A stretch of 23,426 bases of DNA. Source: Dysgonamonadaceae bacterium. GTDB taxonomy: Bacteria; Bacteroidota; Bacteroidia; Bacteroidales; Azobacteroidaceae. The position numbers and the translations under genes are program-made. Of the stretch, positions 1 through 7,456 are shown in pieces. Each line of letters starts with the position of its first letter. The stretch's first letter is position 1. The stretch is from contig JAITTA010000251.1 in NCBI GenBank assembly GCA_031287395.1, positions 1 through 23,426 on the forward strand, given 5' to 3'. Below the pieces are notes generated by a model, which ran no database searches, was not told the origin of the DNA, and was given only the letters and a program-made list of their open reading frames with translations.

Positions 1-31
1 AACCGGTAATGAATACGATTTTATCTTTCAT
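1..31 (-). CDS. N-terminus of a short-chain dehydrogenase/reductase-like protein (cut by window edge)
   Basis: The reverse complement of the first 31 bases opens with an ATG and reads MKDKIVFITG, then runs off the left edge. This is the usual opening of short-chain dehydrogenases/reductases: a first beta strand leading into the TGxxxGxG dinucleotide-binding loop, of which only TG is visible. A good leftward -7 element lies about 20 bases upstream, which supports the start. Ten residues cannot name a substrate, and another Rossmann-fold protein is possible. Confidence 0.55.
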   Translation of the reverse strand, partial: MKDKIVFITG

Positions 32-50
32 ATTAATTTTATTTATAATA

Positions 51-58
51 CAAAGGTA
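51..58 (-). promoter_or_regulatory. Leftward Bacteroidota -7 promoter element
   Basis: CAAAGGTA on the given strand is TACCTTTG on the reverse strand, an exact match to the Bacteroidota sigma-ABfr -7 consensus TAnnTTTG. It sits about 20 bases before the ATG of the leftward dehydrogenase-like gene, implying a very short leader. I see no convincing -33 TTTG at the right spacing. The same octamer appears on the other strand before ileS, so the gap is a divergent promoter region. Confidence 0.5.
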
Positions 59-148
59 ATAATTTAGGTTGTAAATCTTGGTTTTTTTGTATGTAAGCTA
101 ACTTAAAACTTAAAACCTAAACTTATAATTTAATTCCGGGATTTTTAT

Positions 149-156
149 TACCTTTG
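149..156 (+). promoter_or_regulatory. Putative ileS -7 promoter element
   Basis: TACCTTTG matches TAnnTTTG exactly and lies 28 bases before the ileS ATG, a normal distance in this phylum. The expected -33 position (about 126-129) is AT-rich but has no clear TTTG. The upstream DNA has short repeats of the type CTTAAAA/CCTAAA, which could act as an AT-rich upstream element (inference). Confidence 0.5.
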
Positions 157-184
157 TGCCTGTTTTTTAAATATCATCGGCATT

Positions 185-3100
185 ATGAGCAAGAAATTTA
201 CCGAATACAACCGTTTTGACCTCTCCGATATCAATAAAGAGGTACTGAAATGTTGGGACGATAACGATGTTTTCCGGAAAAGTTTGGAAATAAGGAAAGG
301 AGCCCCTTCTTTCGTATTTTACGAAGGGCCTCCTTCTGCGAATGGAATGCCGGGAATACACCACGTAATTGCCCGGTCGATCAAAGATATTTTTTGCCGT
401 TACAAAACGATGAAAGGTTACCTGGTGAACCGGAAGGCCGGATGGGATACCCATGGTTTACCCGTAGAACTCAGCGTTGAAAAATCACTGGGAATTACTA
501 AAGAGGATATCGGAAGAAAAATTTCGGTAGAAAAATACAACGCCGCTTGTCGCGAAGATGTCATGAAATACACCCGGGAATGGGAAGACCTGACCCGGAA
601 AATGGGTTACTGGGTAGATATGAATGATCCTTATATTACCTACGACAATCGTTATATCGAAACGCTCTGGTGGTTGCTTAAAGAATTATATAGAAAAGAT
701 CTCCTTTATAAAGGATATACGATTCAACCCTATTCTCCTGCCGCAGGAACAGGGTTAAGCACGCACGAATTAAACCAACCGGGGTGTTACCGCGACGTCA
801 AAGATACAACCTGTACGGCCCAGTTCAAGATTTTGAACCCCAAACCGGAAATGGAACATTTCGGCGAAGCTTTTTTCTTGGCATGGACCACCACCCCTTG
901 GACATTACCTTCGAATACAGCGCTTTGTGTCGGCCCAAACATCGATTATGTAGCGGTACTGTCTTTTAATCCTTATACGGGTAAGCCCATAACTGTTGTA
1001 ATTGCCAGAGACCTGGTCTTCACACATTTCAATGAAAAAGCAAAGGAATTAAACCTGGAAGATTACAAACCGGGCGATAAACTGATTCCATTTAAAATCG
1101 TACATTCTTGGAAAGGCTTTGAACTGGCAGGAATGGAATATGAACAACTGATTCCCTGGGTTAACCCGGGAAAAGGAGCTTTCCGTGTAATCACCGGCGA
1201 TTTTGTAACCACAGAAGACGGTACCGGTATCGTACATATCGCTCCAACCTTCGGAGCGGACGACGATCGCGTAGCCAAAGCCAATGGAGTACCACCTCTT
1301 ATGATGATCGACAAAGACGGAAACCGTCGCCCGATGGTGGATCTAACCGGAAAATTTTTCCCTTTGAATCAGCTTGATGACAATTTTACGAAAAATTATG
1401 TCAACGTACCACTGTATGCCGAATTTGCCGGAAAATTCGTAAAAAACGCATACGACAATCGTCTGACTGAAAACGATCCTACGTTGGATATTGATATCTG
1501 TGTCATGTTGAAACAACACAACAGAGCTTTCAAAATTGAAAAACAGGTCCACTCTTATCCACATTGCTGGAGAACAGATAAACCCGTATTGTATTATCCG
1601 CTGGATAGTTGGTTTATTCGCTCTACCGCATGCAGAAAACGTATGATGGAACTCAACGAAACAATCAATTGGAAACCACAATCGACCGGAACAGGACGAT
1701 TTGGAAAATGGTTGGAAAACCTGCAGGATTGGAATCTCAGCCGTAGCCGTTACTGGGGAACACCATTGCCTATCTGGAGAACGGAAGACGGACTGGAAGA
1801 AAAATGCATCGGCTCCGTTAAAGAACTTTTTACAGAGATCAACAAAGCCGTCGAGATGGGAGTAATGGATAAAAACCCATTCCCGAATTTCAAACCGGGA
1901 GATTATTCTGCCGCCAATTATGCGGTGCAAAATATCGATTTACACCGCCCATTCGTAGATAATATCATTCTGGTTTCCGATAGCGGAAAACCTATGAAAC
2001 GCGAATCCGACCTGATCGACGTCTGGTTCGATTCGGGAGCGATGCCTTATGCCCAAGTGCATTATCCTTTTGAAAACAAAGAAGCCCTGGATAAAAGGAC
2101 CATTTTTCCTGCCGATTTCATTGCAGAGGGAGTCGACCAGACGCGCGGGTGGTTCTTTACCCTCCATGCTATCGCTGCAATGATCTTCGACAATGTTTCG
2201 TTCAAAGCCGTTATTTCGAACGGTCTGGTATTGGATAAAAACGGGAACAAAATGTCGAAACGCCTTGGAAATGCCGTCGATCCGTTTGAAACAATCGAGA
2301 AACACGGTTCCGATCCCCTGCGCTGGTATATGATTACCAACGCTTCTCCCTGGGATAACCTGAAATTCGATATAGAAGGTGTTGAAGAAGCCCGGCGTAA
2401 ATTCTTCGGAACTCTTTACAATACCTATTCATTTTTTGTATTGTATGCCAATGTGGATGGCTTTGAATACAAAGAAGCCGAAATTCCATATTGCGAACGC
2501 CCGGAAATAGACCGCTGGATACTTTCTTTGCTTAATTCCCTGATAAAGGACACAGACGAATATTACGAAACATACGAGCCTACACGCGCCGGACGCGCCA
2601 TCAACGATTTTGTAAACGATAATCTGAGCAATTGGTATGTGCGCCTCAACCGCAAACGGTTCTGGGGAGGAGTCATGAATAACGATAAATTATCGGCCTA
2701 TCAGACCCTCTATACCTGTCTCGAAACTATCGCCAAACTAATGGCTCCGATCGCTCCGTTTTATGCCGACCGTTTATATACAGACCTTGTAAAAGTTACC
2801 GGGAGAGGCTCTTCTATTTCCATACACTTGGATGATTTCCCAAAAACAAATGAAACCCTGATCGACAAAGACCTCGAAGAACGGATGCAAATCGCCCAGG
2901 AGATTTCGTCCATGGTACTGGCTTTACGCCGCAAAGTAAACATCAAAGTCCGTCAACCATTGTCATCCATTATGGTTCCTGTAGTGGATGCCCACCAAAA
3001 AGAAGCTATTGAAGCCGTACAGAACCTGATCCTGAATGAAGTAAATATCAAAGAAATCAAATACCTCGACGATTCAAGCGGTATTCTGGTAAAGAAAATC

Positions 3101-3613
3101 AAACCAGACTTCAAAAAGTTGGGCCCACGTTATGGAAAAATAATGAAAGACCTGGCTACCGTTATCGGCGAGTTACCACAACAAGCCATTTCGCAATTGG
3201 AAAAGGAAGGCAAATACACGGTATCTGTTGCCGGACAAGAAGCCGAAATAGTACTCGACGATGTCGAAATCATTTCCGAAGACATCCCGGGATGGCTGGT
3301 GGCCAACGAAGGAAAACTCACCGTTGCCTTAGACGTCACGGTGACTGAAAATTTGAGAAAAGAAGGAATCGCCCGGGAATTGGTTAATCGTATCCAGAAC
3401 ATCAGGAAATCGAACGGGTACGAGATAACAGACAAAATTCATGTCGTAATTCAATCGGATAACCGTATCAATGAGTCTGTTGAAGAATTCAAAGAATATA
3501 TCGCGAACCAAATACTGGCAAATAACGTTATATTGGATAATTTAGCGGATGGTATGGAATTAGATCTCGACGACCTGAAGTTGCTTGTCAAAATTGAAAA
3601 AGTACAGGATTAA
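185..3613 (+). CDS. ileS: Isoleucyl-tRNA synthetase, eukaryote-like type 2 (IleRS2)
   Basis: Class Ia aminoacyl-tRNA synthetase that charges tRNA-Ile with isoleucine in the cytoplasm and edits misactivated valine. At 1142 residues it is much longer than the roughly 940-residue E. coli enzyme, as expected of the eukaryote-like type common in this phylum. Visible landmarks: FYEGPPSANG at 45-54, then the HIGH-equivalent motif as GIHH at 57-60; WDTHGLP at 87-93; the CP1 editing segment with TTTPWTLPSN near 235-244; KMSKR at 689-693; and a long C-terminal anticodon-binding region without the cysteine zinc cluster of type-1 enzymes. The G-X-H-H order in place of H-X-G-H is notable (see findings). 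The ATG at 185 lies 28 bases after a -7 element. It is followed by a separate promoter for the next gene, so the downstream genes can be expressed independently. Confidence 0.97.
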   Translation: MSKKFTEYNRFDLSDINKEVLKCWDDNDVFRKSLEIRKGAPSFVFYEGPPSANGMPGIHHVIARSIKDIFCRYKTMKGYLVNRKAGWDTHGLPVELSVEKSLGITKEDIGRKISVEKYNAACREDVMKYTREWEDLTRKMGYWVDMNDPYITYDNRYIETLWWLLKELYRKDLLYKGYTIQPYSPAAGTGLSTHELNQPGCYRDVKDTTCTAQFKILNPKPEMEHFGEAFFLAWTTTPWTLPSNTALCVGPNIDYVAVLSFNPYTGKPITVVIARDLVFTHFNEKAKELNLEDYKPGDKLIPFKIVHSWKGFELAGMEYEQLIPWVNPGKGAFRVITGDFVTTEDGTGIVHIAPTFGADDDRVAKANGVPPLMMIDKDGNRRPMVDLTGKFFPLNQLDDNFTKNYVNVPLYAEFAGKFVKNAYDNRLTENDPTLDIDICVMLKQHNRAFKIEKQVHSYPHCWRTDKPVLYYPLDSWFIRSTACRKRMMELNETINWKPQSTGTGRFGKWLENLQDWNLSRSRYWGTPLPIWRTEDGLEEKCIGSVKELFTEINKAVEMGVMDKNPFPNFKPGDYSAANYAVQNIDLHRPFVDNIILVSDSGKPMKRESDLIDVWFDSGAMPYAQVHYPFENKEALDKRTIFPADFIAEGVDQTRGWFFTLHAIAAMIFDNVSFKAVISNGLVLDKNGNKMSKRLGNAVDPFETIEKHGSDPLRWYMITNASPWDNLKFDIEGVEEARRKFFGTLYNTYSFFVLYANVDGFEYKEAEIPYCERPEIDRWILSLLNSLIKDTDEYYETYEPTRAGRAINDFVNDNLSNWYVRLNRKRFWGGVMNNDKLSAYQTLYTCLETIAKLMAPIAPFYADRLYTDLVKVTGRGSSISIHLDDFPKTNETLIDKDLEERMQIAQEISSMVLALRRKVNIKVRQPLSSIMVPVVDAHQKEAIEAVQNLILNEVNIKEIKYLDDSSGILVKKIKPDFKKLGPRYGKIMKDLATVIGELPQQAISQLEKEGKYTVSVAGQEAEIVLDDVEIISEDIPGWLVANEGKLTVALDVTVTENLRKEGIARELVNRIQNIRKSNGYEITDKIHVVIQSDNRINESVEEFKEYIANQILANNVILDNLADGMELDLDDLKLLVKIEKVQD

Positions 3614-3644
3614 TTTGTATATTCGAATAAAAATATTACTTTTG
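3614..3644 (+). promoter_or_regulatory. Bacteroidota promoter (TTTG, 19 bp, TAnnTTTG) for the TraR/DksA-lspA cluster
   Basis: TTTG at 3614-3617, a 19-base spacer, then TACTTTTG at 3637-3644 match the Bacteroidota -33/-7 consensus in both boxes and spacing. It begins immediately after the ileS stop codon and lies about 43 bases before the start of the DksA-like gene. This is the best promoter match in the window and probably drives the next three genes. Confidence 0.7.
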
Positions 3645-3674
3645 GATGCTTGTATCCACCCTAAACCAAATAAA

Positions 3675-3680
3675 AGGAGG
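3675..3680 (+). promoter_or_regulatory. Strong Shine-Dalgarno for the DksA-like gene
   Basis: AGGAGG lies 6 bases before the ATG at 3687. It fixes this as the start, against an upstream in-frame TTG at 3585 that would lie inside ileS and upstream of the promoter. Such strong Shine-Dalgarno sequences are uncommon in Bacteroidota. Confidence 0.65.
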
Positions 3681-3686
3681 AATATT

Positions 3687-4064
3687 ATGAGTGAAAAGAC
3701 TAGATATTCAGACGCCGAATTGGATGAATTCCGGACTATTATTCTGGACAAACTGGAAGCGGCAAGAAAAGATTACGAGTTGTTGAAAGCAACCATTATG
3801 AATTCCGACGGAAATGATGTAACGGACACATCCCCTACATTCAAAGTATTGGAAGAAGGGGCCGCTACTTTATCCAAAGAAGAAGCAGGCCGGTTGGCTC
3901 AACGTCAGATGAAATTTATTCAAAGCCTGCAAGCAGCGTTGGTTCGTATAGAAAATAAGACATACGGCGTTTGTCGCGAAACCGGCAAATTAATTCCAAA
4001 GGAAAGATTACGTGCGGTTCCTCATGCAACGTTAAGTATCGAAGCTAAAATGGGTCAGAAATAA
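3687..4064 (+). CDS. TraR/DksA-family zinc-finger-like regulator with degenerate cysteines
   Basis: A 125-residue protein of the DksA/TraR family, whose members enter the secondary channel of RNA polymerase through a coiled coil and change initiation, often with ppGpp. Residues about 9-92 are charged and helical, consistent with the two coiled-coil arms; the C-terminal block YGVCRETGKLIPKERL near 93-108 followed by VPHATLSIEAK at 111-121 is the family signature. In E. coli DksA four cysteines bind zinc; here only Cys96 remains, the others aligning with Thr99, Ser117 and Ala120. This form is common in Bacteroidota, so the protein is probably functional without zinc. The stop codon is followed directly by the lspA ATG (TAAATG), suggesting translational coupling. 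I leave the gene symbol blank because it may not be the DksA orthologue. Confidence 0.88.
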   Translation: MSEKTRYSDAELDEFRTIILDKLEAARKDYELLKATIMNSDGNDVTDTSPTFKVLEEGAATLSKEEAGRLAQRQMKFIQSLQAALVRIENKTYGVCRETGKLIPKERLRAVPHATLSIEAKMGQK

Positions 4065-4691
4065 ATGAAAATTTCCAAAGGTTTTTGGGCTTTTTTAGTC
4101 ATCTTATTGATACTGGCCGCCGACCAGCTATTAAAAATCTGGGTAAAAACCCACATGACGATAGATCAACGGTTCGAGATAACCGAATGGTTTTATATTC
4201 GTTTTGTAGAAAACGACGGAATGGCCATGGGGATCCAGGTAATGGGAAAATTTTTTCTTTCCCTGTTTCGGATTATTGCGTCTTTTCTGATAGCATATTA
4301 TCTGTATCTCATTGTTAAACGAGGTTTTAAAATGGGATATATTGTATGTATCGCTCTCATTTTTGCAGGTGCAGTAGGAAATATTATCGATTGTATTTTC
4401 TACGGGGAGATTTTCAGTGAAAGTACCCAGACACAGCTAGCCGTCCTCTTCCCTCCGGAAGGAGGGTACCAAACCTGGTTGCACGGGCGGGTGGTGGACA
4501 TGTTCTACTTCCCGTTGTTTGAAATGACCTGGCCTTCATGGGTGCCTAAAGTAGGAGGAACCCCATTTGTTTTCTTCAGTTATATTTTTAATATAGCAGA
4601 TGCATCTATCAGCGTAGGAATAGCCATTCTATTCCTGTTTTACAGAAAAACATTCTCTTTAAGTTTTGAAAGAAAAGCCGTTGAAAACTAA
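4065..4691 (+). CDS. lspA: Lipoprotein signal peptidase (signal peptidase II)
   Basis: Aspartic protease of the inner membrane that removes signal peptides from prolipoproteins after diacylglycerol is added to the lipobox cysteine. The 208-residue protein shows membrane helices at about 7-25, 64-84, 92-112 and 169-192. Conserved motifs: AADQLLKIWV at 18-27, VENDGMAMG at 48-56, GAVGNIIDC at 102-110, GRVVDMFYF at 141-149 and FNIADASISVG at 175-185. By comparison with characterised LspA the catalytic aspartates are Asp145 (VVD) and Asp179 (NIAD). About 30 residues separate GNIID from GRVVD, an insertion usual in Bacteroidota LspA and absent from the roughly 165-residue proteobacterial enzymes. 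It starts directly after the stop of the DksA-like gene, and its end overlaps the next gene, which itself encodes a lipoprotein. Confidence 0.96.
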   Translation: MKISKGFWAFLVILLILAADQLLKIWVKTHMTIDQRFEITEWFYIRFVENDGMAMGIQVMGKFFLSLFRIIASFLIAYYLYLIVKRGFKMGYIVCIALIFAGAVGNIIDCIFYGEIFSESTQTQLAVLFPPEGGYQTWLHGRVVDMFYFPLFEMTWPSWVPKVGGTPFVFFSYIFNIADASISVGIAILFLFYRKTFSLSFERKAVEN

Positions 4692-5499
4692 TCGCTTCCT
4701 TATTTTCAATTTACTTTTGCTCCTTTTTTTTTCAGCTTGTAGTAACCGTCCTTCCTGGGTACTATCCGATAAAAAAATGGTGAATGTTTTATATGATATG
4801 AACCTCGCCGAAGCTGAAATAGAGAACAATTATGACCTCTTCTTCAACAACAATGAAAAAAAACAGGACTTATTAAATGTTATACTCAAAAAACATAAAA
4901 TCACCAAACAACAATTCGATACCTCCCTGGTCTGGTACAACGCTCATTTGGATCAATACTTCAAGATAAATGAACACATCAATAAGCGTTACACAACCGA
5001 AATGGAATCACTACAAAAAGAAATCGACGAAGAAAACCGGATCCGGGAAGTACTTAGCCGGGTAAATATCTTCAAAGGAAGGAACAGTTTCTTCCTCCAA
5101 CAGGCATCACAACTCCAAAATACGTTGCTATTTCAGGTTGATTCCATCGATTGGACTCCGGGAGATAGCCTGAATATCTCCTTCGATATCCTGGGCCTCA
5201 ATAAAGAGATAAAACCTGAACTCCTATGCTATATTTTCTGTGAAGATACCATATTTACAGAAAAAGAAAAAATCGAGGCTAACGGTTCTTTTCTAAAGAC
5301 TATGACTACCGGAATGGATAAAGTGAAGCGCCTTTCCGTTTCGATTCATATCTCCGACAGTATTCCCAATGCAAATATTCTCATTAACAAATTCGGAATT
5401 ATCCATCGTAAATCATGGATTCTGAACGATTCACAGGATATAATGAACTTGAAAGAGCCGATTTCCATAGAAAAAAATATTCATCTGCTTTCCAAATGA
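4681..5499 (+). CDS. DUF4296-family lipoprotein
   Basis: A predicted lipoprotein of about 272 residues. After the start comes a short basic segment, a leucine/phenylalanine-rich hydrophobic stretch and the lipobox FSAC, so the mature protein should begin at that cysteine and be anchored in a cell-envelope membrane. The segment SDKKMVNVLYDMNLAEAEIE just after the lipobox is the hallmark of DUF4296, a Bacteroidota family of unknown function often found beside lspA. No ATG is available: the frame opens only after a stop at 4660-4662, and the candidates are TTG at 4666 or TTG at 4681. I chose 4681 because it gives a standard lipoprotein signal peptide and has a purine-rich stretch (GAAAGAAAAG) just upstream. 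Either start overlaps the end of lspA, so translation is probably coupled. The C-terminal 150 residues look beta-rich and are unassigned. Confidence 0.85.
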   Translation: MKTNRFLIFNLLLLLFFSACSNRPSWVLSDKKMVNVLYDMNLAEAEIENNYDLFFNNNEKKQDLLNVILKKHKITKQQFDTSLVWYNAHLDQYFKINEHINKRYTTEMESLQKEIDEENRIREVLSRVNIFKGRNSFFLQQASQLQNTLLFQVDSIDWTPGDSLNISFDILGLNKEIKPELLCYIFCEDTIFTEKEKIEANGSFLKTMTTGMDKVKRLSVSIHISDSIPNANILINKFGIIHRKSWILNDSQDIMNLKEPISIEKNIHLLSK

Positions 5500-5789
5500 T
5501 TGTTGAAAAGTAACGTACCGGAGATGATACGGACCCAACTCAATCTTCCATTGTTTTGGGATGTTGCAAATCCATTGGGGAAATTTTTATTTTTATTCAA
5601 AGATAACGAATATATAGAAAAAGATTGTATGAATTCAAAAAAATATAATTTTCCCCTGCCAGATCTATTGGAATCACACCTAACTATGAATATCTCCCTG
5701 TTCAGTAAACTTTATAGTTAATAAAATTGTTTTAGTCGTATTAGGCTAGTATTAGGTTGAATAAAACATAAATTATAAAATAGAAAGAA
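5500..5789. other. Sparse intergenic stretch with no supported gene
   Basis: This 290-base stretch separates the lipoprotein gene from a small orphan gene. A 73-codon open frame begins at a TTG overlapping the previous gene, but it has no recognisable family, signal or ribosome binding site, so I do not call it. Near 5727-5760 there are a TTG and TATTAGGTTG that loosely resemble a -33/-7 pair for the gene at 5790; the match is too weak to annotate as a promoter. Confidence 0.4.
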
Positions 5790-5984
5790 ATGGAAAGGAA
5801 ACTTAACGAATCAAGTGCAGAAAGAATCCATTTTACCAGCATTGTCGGCGAAACGAAAAAAATCATTATGGATGAACCGGATCATGAAAATAGTACAGAA
5901 CTAGGGCACGCTACAGATGTTGAAGTAAAAAAAGCGGTAGAGAGAATCAATCCGGACCCGAATAGTTTAAAAAGCCGCGGATAA
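5790..5984 (+). CDS. Small acidic protein of unknown function (64 aa)
   Basis: A 64-residue, hydrophilic, charged protein with no signal peptide, membrane segment or cysteine, so probably cytoplasmic. Segments such as FTSIVGETKKIIMDEPD and DVEVKKAVERINPDP have the composition of a real protein rather than a chance frame, and the ATG follows a purine-rich GAAAGAA. It stands alone between the lipoprotein gene and the acyloxyacyl hydrolase gene, with more than 100 non-coding bases on each side. I do not recognise the family and offer no function. A chance open frame cannot be excluded. Confidence 0.5.
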   Translation: MERKLNESSAERIHFTSIVGETKKIIMDEPDHENSTELGHATDVEVKKAVERINPDPNSLKSRG

Positions 5985-6110
5985 ATATCCATTTAAAAAA
6001 CCTTAACCAATTTGTTTCCCGGCGTAAAAATTGAAACAATAATCGTATATTTACAGCCTGTTTGAAACTTCATCCCAGAGAATAACTATAAAACAAAATT
6101 CGTTCTGTAC

Positions 6111-7430
6111 ATGAAAAATAAAATACGGATACGTAAAGTATTGACTCTTATAGGAATCGTACTTTTCGTTTCTGATGTTGCTTTTGCTGAAGAATTAATT
6201 TCCGGTTATATTCAGGAAACCGAAACGAACAACGCATCGGTATCCTCCGTTGATGAGAACATTCCTTCCGAAACCTCATCTTCCAGGGTGGATTCTTTAT
6301 CGCTTTCCCGAGGTCTGGTCCACAGGTTTGGAATTGATTTCCGACCGGAATACATCATCCCAACCAATCCTTTTCTGGAAGGAGAGAACTATTTTTGGAA
6401 ACCCATCGACCAATCTCTTTCTTTACATTTGAAATATTCATTCCAATTCCAGCCCGATACCTATGCCGACCGGATTTACGGAGGGGCCTACCAGGGAATC
6501 GGATTAGCAGGTTATACTTTCGGAGATCCCGAAGAGCTAGGAGACCCCATTGCAATTTATCTATTCCAGGGTGCACGTATCTCCAGATTTAACCGGCGGT
6601 TTTCACTCAATTACGAGTGGAATTTCGGGATCTCTTCCGGATGGAAACCCTATGACCAGATATATAATTCGTATAATATCATGGTCGGATCGAAAATAAA
6701 TGCTTATATCAATGCCAACTTTTATCTGAACTGGATGTTTTCCAAAGAATTCGACTTGAATACAGGAATTACTCTGACCCATTTTTCCAACGGAAATACG
6801 AAATTTCCAAACGCGGGATTAAATAATACCGGCCTGAAAATCGGATTGATATATCATTTCAACAGGAAAAATAATTGCCTTTCAAAACCATCATATCAAC
6901 CTCCAATTCCTCAGTTCACCCGGCATATTAGTTATGATTTAGTGCTTTTCGGATCCTGGAGACGGAAAGGGGTTGCCTTTGGAGACAAACAAGTGCCCTC
7001 TCCGAATGCTTATACGGTATTGGGATTCAATTTCGCCCCTATGTATAATTTCGGATACAAACTCCGTGTAGGGATGTCATTAGACGGTGTTTACGACGGA
7101 AGCGCCAATGTATATACCATAGATTACATTTCCGGCACCCCCCAGGAATTTTTCACCCCTTCACTCAACAAACAGTTGTCTCTCGGACTTTCAGGACGGA
7201 CAGAATACGTCATGCCTTATTTTACAGTAGGCTTAGGCATAGGCGCTAATATACTTCACGGAGGAGGTGACCTGAATGGTTGTTACCAGGTACTGGCATT
7301 AAAAGTTGAAGTTACCCGGAGTTCATTTATTCACGTCGGATATTGTCTCCAGGACTTTCATTCCCCTAATTTTTTAATGTTAGGTCTCGGGTTCCGGTTC
7401 AATAACAAATACCCTACTTTCCATCGTTGA
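6111..7430 (+). CDS. PagL-like outer-membrane acyloxyacyl hydrolase
   Basis: A predicted outer-membrane beta-barrel enzyme of the acyloxyacyl hydrolase/lipid A 3-O-deacylase (PagL, PF09411) superfamily, which remove acyl chains from lipid A. The 439-residue protein begins with a signal peptide (hydrophobic core about 10-25, likely cut after AFA at 24-26). Repeated alternating aromatic strands and tight turns fit a barrel. The family motif THFSNGNTKFPNAGLN lies at 223-238: His224 and Ser226 align with the catalytic His126 and Ser128 of Pseudomonas PagL, but the position 14 residues after the histidine, Glu140 in PagL, is Asn238. The part beyond residue 250 repeats barrel-like strands, so the protein is more than twice the length of PagL. 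It converges with the last gene of the injection-system operon, 26 bases apart, with no clear terminator between them. Enzymatic activity is an inference from family. Confidence 0.8.
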   Translation: MKNKIRIRKVLTLIGIVLFVSDVAFAEELISGYIQETETNNASVSSVDENIPSETSSSRVDSLSLSRGLVHRFGIDFRPEYIIPTNPFLEGENYFWKPIDQSLSLHLKYSFQFQPDTYADRIYGGAYQGIGLAGYTFGDPEELGDPIAIYLFQGARISRFNRRFSLNYEWNFGISSGWKPYDQIYNSYNIMVGSKINAYINANFYLNWMFSKEFDLNTGITLTHFSNGNTKFPNAGLNNTGLKIGLIYHFNRKNNCLSKPSYQPPIPQFTRHISYDLVLFGSWRRKGVAFGDKQVPSPNAYTVLGFNFAPMYNFGYKLRVGMSLDGVYDGSANVYTIDYISGTPQEFFTPSLNKQLSLGLSGRTEYVMPYFTVGLGIGANILHGGGDLNGCYQVLALKVEVTRSSFIHVGYCLQDFHSPNFLMLGLGFRFNNKYPTFHR

Positions 7431-7456
7431 TGCAAGTTAATTATTGTATTGTAATT

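Noticed and set aside
3585..3686. Upstream TTG extension of the DksA-like gene
   Set aside because: It would begin inside ileS and ahead of the promoter; the strong AGGAGG before the ATG at 3687 and family homology place the start there.
5500..5721. 73-codon rightward open frame starting at a TTG
   Set aside because: It overlaps the end of the lipoprotein gene, has no ATG near its beginning, no ribosome binding site, no recognisable motif and no compositional sign of coding.
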